Positions 1 through 7,814 of a DNA stretch of 64,000 nt are shown here, one piece after another; within the stretch, counting starts at the first letter, position 1, and every line of letters begins with the position of its first letter. A program made the translations under genes and the position numbers. This DNA comes from Sansalvadorimonas sp965243775 (GTDB taxonomy: Bacteria; Pseudomonadota; Gammaproteobacteria; Pseudomonadales; Endozoicomonadaceae): the NCBI GenBank assembly GCA_965243775.1, contig CBDEWF010000078.1, forward strand, positions 1-64,000, read 5' to 3'. The notes under the pieces were generated by a model. That model was not told the DNA's origin and ran no database searches. It saw only the letters and a list, made by a program, of their open reading frames with translations.

Positions 1-404
1 TGCCTGCGGCTGTGGCTGAAGTAGAGCAGGTCAAACTCACCGATGGTCCTCTGAGGATTGCGTACCTGTATATTACTGCCCAGGAAGACGCTGTCCAGGT
101 TGATCTTATGTAAATACTGCCACAGGGTTTCATAACGAATACCCAGTCGAGTGCTTTTACGCATGCGCAGCATGGCGTAAAAGCGCCATACCTGTTTTTC
201 CAGCTGGTCCCGGCGATCAAGGCGCATGCTGTCAGGGAAAGGCTGGGTTAGCAGGGCCGGGTGGGCAGAAGGAGACATCAGCACTGGACTGCTTAGCAGC
301 CAGTCAAACTCCGCAGTTAGCAGCCGGGTGCTTTCTTCTGGTTCTGTGTTACTTTCTTGGGTGCAGATCGGATCGGTTGTCATTATTTCCACGTTTTTTA
401 CCAT
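1..404 (-). CDS. DUF1853 family protein, C-terminus cut by window edge
   Basis: The reverse strand is open from an ATG at 404 to the window edge, giving 134 codons without a stop. The translation has an N-terminal stretch reading FDWLLSSPVL followed by RLGIRYETLWQYL and a segment around IQVRNPQRTIGEFDLL. This pattern (a short 'W-L-L-S-P' start, then a 'GEFDLL' block) is what I know from DUF1853 proteins, a family of unknown function. The start has a weak AAGG about 8 bases upstream; a second in-frame ATG lies at 383. It is divergent from nadK. The downstream part is not visible. Family assignment is by recognition only. Confidence 0.65.
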   Translation of the reverse strand, partial: MVKNVEIMTTDPICTQESNTEPEESTRLLTAEFDWLLSSPVLMSPSAHPALLTQPFPDSMRLDRRDQLEKQVWRFYAMLRMRKSTRLGIRYETLWQYLHKINLDSVFLGSNIQVRNPQRTIGEFDLLYFSHSRR

Positions 405-479
405 GGAAGTACCTTCATCATCACCCAGTTGTGACGAAAAAGGGCTTCCCGCTCATGGCTGTTTAAGACCGATAACGTT

Positions 480-485
480 TATAAT
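480..485 (+). promoter_or_regulatory. Candidate -10 box for nadK
   Basis: A perfect TATAAT sits 36 bases before the nadK start in the divergent gap. No good -35 hexamer is found 16-18 bases upstream, so the promoter may be weak or activator-dependent. Confidence 0.35.
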
Positions 486-521
486 GTTTCATATATGAAT
501 TTTGCATAACTCCCGGCCTTT

Positions 522-1403
522 ATGGAACAGTTCAAACACATTGGAGTAATTGGTCGACTCGGCAGTGTAGAAGTCGTCGATACTCTCAAGCGTCTCAAAC
601 GCTACCTGTTATCCCGGGATCTTCATGTCATTATTGAAGAACCTGTGGCACAGCTGATGCCGGGGCATGGACTGCAGGTCTGCAGTCGCAAGATGATGGG
701 CGAAATATGCGATCTTGTGATCGTGGTAGGTGGTGATGGCAGCCTGCTTGGGGCTGCCAGAGCTCTGTCAAGGTTCAATGTGCCCGTACTTGGTGTCAAC
801 AGAGGCAGCCTTGGGTTCCTCACCGATATCCAACCCGACAAGCTGGAAGAACAGGTTGGAGAAGTCCTGGATGGCAAATATATTGTTGAAAGTCGCTTTC
901 TGCTGGAGGCGATGATCAAGCGTAATGGCGAACCGATCGGGCATGCTGATGCCCTGAATGAGGTTGTTCTGCATCCCGGCAAGGCAACCAGGATGATCGA
1001 GTTTGAACTGTTTATCGATGGACAGTTTGTTTACAGCCAGCGATCAGATGGGCTTATTGTCTCAACACCTACAGGCTCTACAGCTTATGCTCTGTCTGGA
1101 GGAGGGCCGATTATGCACCCACGGCTGGATGCCCTGGTGCTGGTGCCGATGTTCCCACATACCTTAAGTAGTCGCCCTCTGGTTGTGGATGGTAACAGTG
1201 AACTGAAGATTGTGATTGGCAGCAAGAATCCAACCTATCCTCAGCTTTCCTGTGACGGTCAGGTGCACCTGACTGCGGCCCCCGGTGATACCCTCAGTAT
1301 CCACAAAAAGCCCTTCAAACTGCGGCTGATTCATCCATTGAATCACAACTACTATGAAGTGTGTCGTACCAAGCTGGGCTGGGGCAACCGACTGGACTCC
1401 TAG
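522..1403 (+). CDS. nadK: NAD kinase
   Basis: ATP-dependent NAD+ kinase making NADP+ in the cytoplasm. The 293-residue length is normal for proteobacterial NadK. Visible motifs are the nucleotide-binding GGDGS at residues 70-74 followed by LLGAAR, the LGFLTD block, the NE pair in DALNEVVLH, and the glycine-rich TPTGSTAYALSGGGP motif of the NadK C-terminal domain. The ATG at 522 leads straight into the conserved beta strand HIGVIGR. It is followed by an 81-base gap with a small hairpin and then the rhomboid gene. No defects seen. Confidence 0.96.
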   Translation: MEQFKHIGVIGRLGSVEVVDTLKRLKRYLLSRDLHVIIEEPVAQLMPGHGLQVCSRKMMGEICDLVIVVGGDGSLLGAARALSRFNVPVLGVNRGSLGFLTDIQPDKLEEQVGEVLDGKYIVESRFLLEAMIKRNGEPIGHADALNEVVLHPGKATRMIEFELFIDGQFVYSQRSDGLIVSTPTGSTAYALSGGGPIMHPRLDALVLVPMFPHTLSSRPLVVDGNSELKIVIGSKNPTYPQLSCDGQVHLTAAPGDTLSIHKKPFKLRLIHPLNHNYYEVCRTKLGWGNRLDS

Positions 1404-1437
1404 TCTTTCCAGCTTTCATACCGGCTTTTCTCATCAA

Positions 1438-1461
1438 GGTGAGAGCTCAGGGACTCTCACC
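1438..1461 (+). terminator. Hairpin between nadK and the rhomboid gene
   Basis: GGTGAGAG (1438-1445) and CTCTCACC (1454-1461) form a perfect 8-bp stem with an 8-base loop. There is no T-run after it, so it may be an attenuator or processing site rather than a true terminator. Confidence 0.3.
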
Positions 1462-1484
1462 AGCATCTGTATGGATTACAAAGA

Positions 1485-2348
1485 ATGATTCGGGTATTTG
1501 ACCGACCTGCTGAAGAAAATCTGTTACCGTTTGCGGCCTTTCTCTGGCAGCAGGGCATCGCGCACCGGATTACCGAAGAGGGTGGGCGGCAGGTGCTCTG
1601 GGTACAGCAGGTTGATCACTGCACCGTAGTACAGGACTATTATCGCGACTGGCAGTCCGGCCTGCTGCAGCTGGGCAAAGTCAAGATGAACTGGTGGCGC
1701 TCCGGTGGTCTGGCTGCCGGGCCTCTGGGGGACTGGAAGAAGATCCCTGTAACTATTATTTTGCTGCTGACTTGTCTGGCTGTTGCCGTGATAACCCACC
1801 TGGGTATGAATGATGTGACGGCAGCCCTTTTTACCATCAATGACTATGCTATTCAGGGCAGCTATGTACGCTATAACCCCCTGGAAGTGACCCTGAAACT
1901 GGGGCAGTACTGGCGCCTGGTTACGCCGATCTTTTTGCACTTTGGGATTGCCCACCTGCTGTTCAATATGTTGTGGTTGATGGATTTTGGCCGTCGCATT
2001 GAGGTAGCCCATAAAGGTTTATTCCTGCTGTTTCTTGTGCTGGTAACCGGTGTTATCTCCAATATTGTGCAGTATTCAGTCGGGGTAGGTTTTATCCGTT
2101 TCGGCGGTATGTCCGGAGTGATCTACGGCCTGCTGGGTTTCTGCTGGATTCGTGAAAAGCATCAACCCCATGTCTACGGAGTGCTGCCTGGTATCTATAT
2201 GTTTATGCTGATCTGGCTGGTCGTTGGTTATACCGGTGTACTGGATATGCTTGGTTTCGGCAAAGTAGCCAATGCAGCCCATGCCAGTGGCCTGTTATCC
2301 GGTGTAGCTTTGGGGTGGCTGTATAATCTGCGAATGAAACAACCTTGA
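1485..2348 (+). CDS. glpG: Rhomboid family intramembrane serine protease (GlpG-type)
   Basis: Intramembrane protease that cleaves membrane-embedded substrates. The 287 residues comprise a soluble N-terminal domain of about 85 residues, as in GlpG, then six or more hydrophobic segments. The catalytic serine lies in GGMSG at residues 207-211 (Ser210) and the partner histidine in the HASGLLSG segment (His266). The HFGIAHLLFN motif (His152, His157, Asn161) matches the oxyanion-hole region of the family. All catalytic residues are present and the length is normal. The substrate cannot be told from the sequence. Confidence 0.9.
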   Translation: MIRVFDRPAEENLLPFAAFLWQQGIAHRITEEGGRQVLWVQQVDHCTVVQDYYRDWQSGLLQLGKVKMNWWRSGGLAAGPLGDWKKIPVTIILLLTCLAVAVITHLGMNDVTAALFTINDYAIQGSYVRYNPLEVTLKLGQYWRLVTPIFLHFGIAHLLFNMLWLMDFGRRIEVAHKGLFLLFLVLVTGVISNIVQYSVGVGFIRFGGMSGVIYGLLGFCWIREKHQPHVYGVLPGIYMFMLIWLVVGYTGVLDMLGFGKVANAAHASGLLSGVALGWLYNLRMKQP

Positions 2349-2358
2349 GCTAAGAAAC

Positions 2359-2388
2359 CGCTCTGGACTAAGAAAACAGTCCTGAGCG
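2359..2388 (+). terminator. Hairpin after the rhomboid gene
   Basis: CGCTCTGGACT (2359-2369) pairs with AGTCCTGAGCG (2378-2388) across an 8-base loop with one mismatch. The T-tract is absent, so termination is only suggested. Confidence 0.35.
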
Positions 2389-2496
2389 AAAGCAGATCAT
2401 TTCGCTTATCAATGAAATAAATTTCGCGGTAAAAAGAACAGAGCTTGAAAAAAACAGGTCAAGGCCTTAGATAAGCCATGACTGAGAGGGGGAATT

Positions 2497-2796
2497 ATGG
2501 ATTTTGAAAACGCTGACTCTTATCAAGAGCTGCTGGCGAGCTTGACGCCGGCCATTATCAGCAATATGAAACATGCCATAGAGCTGGGCAAGTGGCCCGA
2601 TGGCCGTGAACTGACACCTGAGCAGCGCGAGCAAAGCCTGCGGGCGGTGTTAGTATGGGAAGCCCATAATTTGCCGGAAGATCAGCGTACCGGTTACCTT
2701 GGCCAGAGCTGTAAGAGTGCTGGTAAAGCCAGTTCTTCCCAAGACAAGCAAGAAATCAAAAAGCAGGATTCTATCCTCCGTTTTCAGGACGCCTGA
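2497..2796 (+). CDS. DUF1315 / YeaC family protein
   Basis: A 99-residue cytoplasmic protein. The signature ELGKWPDGRELTPEQRE at about residues 29-45 matches E. coli YeaC (ELGKWPDG.ALTEEQKE), a DUF1315 family of unknown function. A purine-rich GAGAGGGGG sits before the ATG. The C-terminal 25 residues are polar and probably disordered. The stop codon overlaps the next start (TGATG), so it is translationally coupled to the DUF2797 gene. Confidence 0.85.
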   Translation: MDFENADSYQELLASLTPAIISNMKHAIELGKWPDGRELTPEQREQSLRAVLVWEAHNLPEDQRTGYLGQSCKSAGKASSSQDKQEIKKQDSILRFQDA

Positions 2797-3641
2797 TGTC
2801 TGATGTTATCCATCTGACCGGAACGGTCAGTAAAATGAATACCCACCTCGAATCATCTGGACAGACAGTGAGCTATTCACTGTTTGTCGGTGACCAGAGT
2901 GTGCCCCTGAGTGATATGCTGGGACGAACAGTCCGGTTGCAGCATACGGGCAGTATTTTCTGCAGCCACTGTGGTCGTAAAACGAAGAAGAGTTTCAGTC
3001 AGGGATTCTGCTGGCCCTGCTTTCAGAAGCTGGCCTGCTGTGACAGCTGCATTGTCAGCCCCGAGAAGTGTCACTATGAACATGGTACCTGCCGTGAGCC
3101 AGAGTGGGGTGAAAAGTTCTGTATGACCGATCATATTGTCTATCTGGCCAACTCCTCCGGGGTCAAGGTAGGCATTACTCGTTCCAATCAGGTGCCGACC
3201 CGGTGGATTGACCAGGGAGCGGTTCAGGCTGTTCCTATTTTCCGGGTGGCAACCCGGCAGCTGTCTGGCCTGGTTGAAGACCTGCTGCGCCAGGATGTTA
3301 AAGATCGCACTAATTGGCGGGCCATGCTGAAAGGACAGTCTGCCGATATCGACCTGGCAGCCGAACGTGACCGCCTGTTTGAGCTCTTCGCTCACGGTAT
3401 TAATCTGCTGCAGCAGGAGTATGGCCTGCAGGCGGTGCAACAGGTTTATGATGGTGAGCCGGTCACCATCCATTACCCGGTTCAGGCCTACCCCACTAAA
3501 GTTGTCTCCTTTAACCTTGATAAGAACCCGGTCGCGGAAGGTCGGCTGATGGGCATCAAGGGACAGTACCTGATACTGGATACGGGCGTTATCAATATTC
3601 GTAAGTACACTGCCTATGAGCTGGCGGTGGAAATTCACTGA
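2796..3641 (+). CDS. DUF2797 domain protein with Cys-rich zinc-binding region
   Basis: A 281-residue protein. Its N-terminal third holds several CxxC and CxxxC pairs (CSHCGRK, CWPCFQ, CCDSC, CHYEHGTC), followed by a segment containing VYLANSSGVKVGITR and TRWIDQGA. This layout is typical of DUF2797, an uncharacterised family whose C-terminal half resembles a GIY-YIG-type fold in some analyses (established for the family only loosely). The start overlaps the upstream stop by one base. Probably a metal-binding nucleic-acid protein, but no function is known. Confidence 0.8.
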   Translation: MSDVIHLTGTVSKMNTHLESSGQTVSYSLFVGDQSVPLSDMLGRTVRLQHTGSIFCSHCGRKTKKSFSQGFCWPCFQKLACCDSCIVSPEKCHYEHGTCREPEWGEKFCMTDHIVYLANSSGVKVGITRSNQVPTRWIDQGAVQAVPIFRVATRQLSGLVEDLLRQDVKDRTNWRAMLKGQSADIDLAAERDRLFELFAHGINLLQQEYGLQAVQQVYDGEPVTIHYPVQAYPTKVVSFNLDKNPVAEGRLMGIKGQYLILDTGVINIRKYTAYELAVEIH

Positions 3642-3836
3642 CTGAACAATGTGTACACTGGCCGGGCGTTATCATCTGTCCCGGCTATTTATGCTCTTCT
3701 TGAATACTTCAAGTTATCTGTAATAACCACCGTGTTGGCGATTTTGGCAAGGGTTTCGGGATAAACATCCTGATTTGTTTGCCTAACTGGTTATGTATCA
3801 GTTAGAAATTGGAGGTCAGCAGGATATGGAGAGTAG
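3642..3836. other. Spacer between DUF2797 gene and IS66 end
   Basis: No gene seen. GCCGGG (3661-3666) and CCCGGC (3680-3685) can pair just after the DUF2797 stop and may be a weak terminator. The rest is unremarkable and ends exactly at the IS66 terminal sequence at 3837. Confidence 0.5.
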
Positions 3837-4121
3837 GTAAGCGGTAATTTCTACCCATCTGGTTGTCTTGCTGGATCAGGTGTAATCCTGATGCAATCCC
3901 TCTTTGGTGAATGTTGATACTCTTAGCATTTAATTAATAAGTCAGAGATGCTGACTATACCAGCAACCATTGTGCTTAAGTTGACTCTGATATGAACCTC
4001 AGACGGTACTTCCAAGTACCGCTATGCCCACAAAAATATTTGACACTCTTCGTATATCAATATTTGTTATAGCTGAAAAGAGAAATTGTGATCACCTTTT
4101 TATAGGAATAGATACAGTCTT
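3837..4121 (-). repeat. IS66-type right end and 3' flank of cargo copy 1
   Basis: Begins with GTAAGCGGTAATT, the same 13 bases that bound both ends of the element at 9675-12524; IS66-family ends typically begin GTAAGC. The following 285 bases are nearly identical to 9675-9959, and their inner part is recognisable next to cargo copy 4 (59722 onward). It is therefore the conserved tail between the cargo stop codon and the insertion-sequence end. The left end of this copy is missing. Confidence 0.75.
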
Positions 4122-5867
4122 TTATTTCCCCCCCCCTCTTTTGTTCCGCTTGCCCTTGCAGCGTGCATCCGTGCTGCCCCGGCGGTGGGAGATAAGAAGG
4201 TTCACTGAATCAAAGGACAGGCCGCAGCCACAGGTGGTGTTGCGCTTGCCCTTGCAGCGCGCATCCGTGCTGCCCTGGCGGTGGTATTCAAGAAGCCTCA
4301 CCGAATCTAAGGACAAGCCGCAGCCACAGGTGGTGTTGCGCTTGCCCTTGCAGCGCGCATCCGTGCTGCCCTGGCGGTGGGATTCAAGAAGCCTCACCGA
4401 ATCAAAGGACAGGCCGCAGCCACAGGTGGTGTTCCGCTTGCCCTTGCAACGCGCATCCGTGCTGCCCTGGCGGTGGGAGTTAAGACGGCTGGCCGAATCA
4501 AAGGACAGGCCGCAGCCACAGGTGGTGTTCTGCTTGCCCTTGCAGCGCGCATCCGTGCTGCCCTGGCGGTGGGAGTTAAGAAGGCCCACCGAATCAAAGG
4601 ACAGGCCGCAGGCACAGGTGGTGTTCCGCTTGCCCTTGCAACGCGCATCCTTGCTGCCCCGGCGGTGGGAGTTAAGAAGGCTCACCGAATCAAAGGACAG
4701 GCCGCAGCCACAGGTGGTGTTCTGCTTGCCCTTGCAACGCGCATCCTTGCTGCCCTGGCGGTGGGAGGTAAGAAGGCTGGCCGAATCAAAGGACAGGCCG
4801 CAGCCACAGGAGGTGTTCAGCTTGTCCTTGCAACGCGCATCCGTGCTGCCCTGGCGGTGGGAGGTAAGAAGGTTCACCGAATCAAAGGACAGGCCGCAGC
4901 CACAGGTGGTGTTGCGCTTGCCCTTGCAACGCGCATCCGTGCTGCCCTGGCGGTGGGAGTTAAGATGGCTCGCCGAATCAAAGGACAGACCGCAGCCACA
5001 GGTGGTGTTCAGCTTGCCCTTGCAACACGCATCCGTGCTGCCCTGGCGGTGGGATTCAAGAAGCCTCGCCGAATCAAAGGACAGGCCGCAGCCACAGGTG
5101 GTGTTCTGCTTGCCCTTGCAGCGCGCATCCGTGCTGCCCCGGCGGTGGGAGGTAAGAAGGCTCACCGAATCAAAGGACAGGCCGCAGCCACAGGTGGTGT
5201 TCAGCTTGCCCTTGCAGCGCGCATCCGTGCTGCCCCGGCGGTGGGAGGTAAGAAGGTTCACCGAATCAAAGGACAGGCCGCAGCCACAGGTGGTGTTGCG
5301 CTTCTTCCTGAATACTGCAGCTTGTTCACTTTGCGTCACTATTTCCATTTCCAGAGTGAGAGGACTGTCGTAACCTGGATAACTTTCAAAGGAAGAGGTA
5401 ACAGAGGGTTCTTTTTTAACCACCCTCTGGCAATGAATTTCCCAGGCCAATAGCTCAGGATTGAGAGACACCATAAGTGGATCCCATGACTCTTTTTCAA
5501 TGATCACTTCATCTGTTTCAGGTGGCGGGGTGCCTGAACGGGACGTTGCTGTGCAAGCTGATCCTGGAGCACTCAATTTGAGGGTGTCATCATCCAGGTG
5601 TGGTACCCTTATTCGGGATGCACTTTCAATGCCCCGACATTCGAAACCTTCACCTGAAACAGGCACACAGTAAGTATCATCCAGTGGGTGGGCCGCTGGG
5701 GCGTGAGTGCGTATGGCTCCTGTTGAGAGAATCTCTGTCTCCCCTTCGCCTGCGGGTAAAACGAGAGTGCAGCTCTCCTGCTTGTTTGTACCTGAACTGG
5801 CAGGTTGAACTGTGGCAATGACCAGGACAAGGCAAAAGTATGTTGGCTTTAACAATCCAGAAAACAA
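4122..5867 (-). CDS. IS66 cargo: secreted tandem zinc-finger-like repeat protein, copy 1
   Basis: 581 residues. A signal peptide (hydrophobic core YFCLVLVIATV, small residues PASSG) is followed by a non-repeat domain to about residue 190, then 12 tandem modules of 32 residues (96 bp). Each module has C-x-C-x3-F-x5-L-x2-H-x8-C, which is the spacing of a C2H2 finger core with the last ligand changed to Cys; linkers are basic (KGK). The start is TTG at 5867 with AGGGA 7 bases upstream, a start shared by all copies. It ends RGGGK where a run of nine G precedes the stop. It directly follows a tnpC remnant on the same strand. Zinc binding and secretion are inferred. Confidence 0.75.
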   Translation of the reverse strand: MFSGLLKPTYFCLVLVIATVQPASSGTNKQESCTLVLPAGEGETEILSTGAIRTHAPAAHPLDDTYCVPVSGEGFECRGIESASRIRVPHLDDDTLKLSAPGSACTATSRSGTPPPETDEVIIEKESWDPLMVSLNPELLAWEIHCQRVVKKEPSVTSSFESYPGYDSPLTLEMEIVTQSEQAAVFRKKRNTTCGCGLSFDSVNLLTSHRRGSTDARCKGKLNTTCGCGLSFDSVSLLTSHRRGSTDARCKGKQNTTCGCGLSFDSARLLESHRQGSTDACCKGKLNTTCGCGLSFDSASHLNSHRQGSTDARCKGKRNTTCGCGLSFDSVNLLTSHRQGSTDARCKDKLNTSCGCGLSFDSASLLTSHRQGSKDARCKGKQNTTCGCGLSFDSVSLLNSHRRGSKDARCKGKRNTTCACGLSFDSVGLLNSHRQGSTDARCKGKQNTTCGCGLSFDSASRLNSHRQGSTDARCKGKRNTTCGCGLSFDSVRLLESHRQGSTDARCKGKRNTTCGCGLSLDSVRLLEYHRQGSTDARCKGKRNTTCGCGLSFDSVNLLISHRRGSTDARCKGKRNKRGGGK

Positions 5868-5923
5868 GTCAGCTTCCCTGAACCAAACCGGCCTTAAAGG
5901 TTAGCAGAACAGTCAGGGCCATT

Positions 5924-6445
5924 TTAAACCCGGTTGATTTCTATGCTCTGAACATTCCAGGGAAGCAACTGCTCAATATCTTCAACAGATTTCACGGAAG
6001 GCAACTGGGTAAAAACCTCTTTCAGATAAGCACAGGGTTCCACACCACAAGCTTTGGCGATTTCAATCAGGCTGTACAGATTGGCACTGGCATCGGCCCC
6101 TTTCTGGCTGTTGCTGAACAGCCACGCCTTGCGCCCCACCACGAAAGGGCGGATCGCGTTTTCTGCCAGGTTGTTATCCATACGCAGGTAGCCCTCATCA
6201 CAGTAACGGATGAGTTTGTCCCACTGGTTGTGAAGGTAGTGCAGGGCTTTGCCCAGTAAGGTTTTCGGGGGTACCTGAGGCAGGGATTTATCGAGCTACT
6301 GTCGTAACTGCTCCGGTTCTGCGACCTGCACCCACATATAGGACTGGCTCTGTGGCGTTTTCCCCGGCTCCTTCAATACCTGCACGGCCGTTTCATCGCA
6401 ATGAATCAAGGGCGCTTCCAGCAGTTCGTCCCGCATCATCAAGTA
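5924..6445 (-). pseudogene. tnpC: IS66 transposase TnpC remnant (copy 1)
   Basis: Reverse-strand frame with IS66 TnpC features: LIHCDETAVQVLKEPGK then YMWVQV, an in-frame stop near 6299, then MDNNLAENAIRPFVVGRKAW and the C-terminus LLPWNVQSIEINRV. The segment between YMWVQV and the C-terminal block, which should hold much of the catalytic core, is deleted, and the N-terminus is replaced by rsuA sequence at about 6440. It cannot encode an active transposase. Its stop lies 56 bases before the cargo gene start. Confidence 0.85.
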
Positions 6446-6700
6446 GAGACAGTACGGAAGGGTAGTGATACTCACCGGTATTTGAGCAGACGGTATCCCT
6501 GGGTTTGTTGAGCATGATGTAACGCAGGCCGCTATAACAGAGCTTTCGTCCTTGCATAATTACACAGTTATTTGGCCCAACCTTGTAGCCGGGGTTTTTG
6601 ATCACTGTACCATCACGTTGATCTCCCCCCTATGCAGAACTTTCTTGGCATCACTGCGGGAGAGATCTGTGCATTCACAGATAAATTCATCGAGGCGCAT
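6440..6700 (-). pseudogene. rsuA: rsuA 5' fragment (16S rRNA pseudouridine-516 synthase), frameshifted
   Basis: ATG at 6700 begins MRLDEFICECTDLSR, the N-terminus of RsuA (S4 domain). One base is missing near 6608 (GTGATGGTACAG where GTGGATGGTACAG restores the frame); the reading then continues VIKNPGYKVGPN and YIMLNKPRDTVCS to SVLSLLDD, where RsuA homology stops and TnpC begins. About 100 middle residues, including the catalytic Asp region, are absent. The 3' piece lies at 9536-9674, upstream on the same strand, so the gene is broken and its pieces are in swapped order. Confidence 0.85.
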
Positions 6701-6926
6701 CTTGGGTTAAAGGTGTAGGAAGTGGTTCAGGAGCGCTGATTATGCTCGTGCCTGGGTAGAAATTAAACGGTTATTCAGGTATGGGTTCCGGTACTGGCTA
6801 TTACGGGAATAAATTGCAGTGCTGGAAAAGCCCCTGATGTCGTTTTGTAGATAAGTGGACAAAAACCGGAAGCCTTTCAGCCCATTCTGCAAACTCCCGG
6901 TAAGGCCAATCCAGCCTACATAGGCC

Positions 6927-7589
6927 TTAGTAAGTTTCCTCCAGCGATGATAAAAACCAGCTCAATTGCCACAAATGAAACCTATTTTTTCTAATATTCT
7001 CGCATTTAGTTTGATTCTGTTGGTCACACTTGGCTTGCTCTTGTGCTAATTCCTTTTCAGCTGCATCTCTTGTGTCCTCAAGCAAGGAAATAATCTGGTC
7101 AAGAACCTTCGGTCGCGTTATGGCATCAAGGTCACTATGGGTGTCCAGATAACTCTTGATGGCTTGATATTGTGCCAGTGGTTCAGAGTGAGCATTCGTC
7201 TCACTGATACATTCTTTTGCAAGGGAATCGAAATGCGGCTTGGCATAACCCTGAATGTTTTTAATATATTCTAAAGCACTTTGCACTGTCACGTTACAGG
7301 ACTCGTTAAACTGAAGTTTAGTGACTTTCCTCTCATTTTTTGTACTCGCGGAGGCCGCCTGCTCGTTCAACTCATGGAACTTCCTGATCAAGAGTTGACA
7401 GGGGGGGCTACCCACCATCCAACGATAAAAACTAGCGCAAAATCCACTATTCAGGTGCTCAAGTGTCCCATCTTTGTTGAGCGCAACAGCTTCTTGCAAC
7501 CAATTTTTAGGATCGATTGACCACATTATGGGTTCTAGTTGATTGTAATACAGCTGAGCTGTGCTATATGCCTTCAGTGCCTTTTGCAT
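6927..7589 (-). CDS. Orphan 220-residue protein
   Basis: Start chosen at 7589 because a strong AAGGAGG lies 7 bases upstream; an upstream extension of the frame has no such signal. The protein is mostly helical and charged, begins MQKALKAYSTAQLYYNQLEP, and has a Glu/Lys/Gln-rich segment near residues 170-205 followed by a hydrophobic-aromatic tail. No signal peptide or known motif was recognised. It sits between the rsuA and rlmKL fragments, in the rearranged block. Function unknown. Confidence 0.6.
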   Translation of the reverse strand: MQKALKAYSTAQLYYNQLEPIMWSIDPKNWLQEAVALNKDGTLEHLNSGFCASFYRWMVGSPPCQLLIRKFHELNEQAASASTKNERKVTKLQFNESCNVTVQSALEYIKNIQGYAKPHFDSLAKECISETNAHSEPLAQYQAIKSYLDTHSDLDAITRPKVLDQIISLLEDTRDAAEKELAQEQAKCDQQNQTKCENIRKNRFHLWQLSWFLSSLEETY

Positions 7590-7814
7590 AACTAACCTCC
7601 TTATTCTCTGTTTTCCTTCTCCACGAACCTTGTGGTCTGTCGTCTGATGGATGTCCCTGATAGCGACAACCAAAAGCATCTACAGTGTTTGATTGGCTGT
7701 TTGCTGAAAAGTTCCCATAAAGGAGGGTGGCTGTGTCCACAATAGATGTTGGTTAACTGACAAAGCCCTGCAATAAAGCCCCTGTAATATTGAGGGTTCC
7801 ATTGATTTTTATGT
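7590..7814. other. Spacer with a short match to the MITE at 28928-29079
   Basis: No gene recognised. The 16 bases at 7739-7754 (ACAATAGATGTTGGTT) are identical, in opposite orientation, to 29054-29069 near one end of the MITE. This suggests a decayed relative close to the point where rlmKL is cut (about 7815). The promoter of the 220-residue orphan should also lie here. Confidence 0.4.

Noticed and set aside
4140..5300. CRISPR array suggested by regular repeats
   Set aside because: The units are directly adjacent 96-bp coding repeats without unique spacers of constant length.
4024..5453. Long forward-strand frames over the cargo repeats (also 9960-11119 and 12529-14081), giving Ala/Arg/Lys-rich histone-like peptides
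   Set aside because: The 96-bp unit is a multiple of three, so any frame without a stop in one unit stays open throughout. Only the reverse strand has a ribosome site, signal peptide, conserved Cys/His and a matching diverged copy at 59886-61181.
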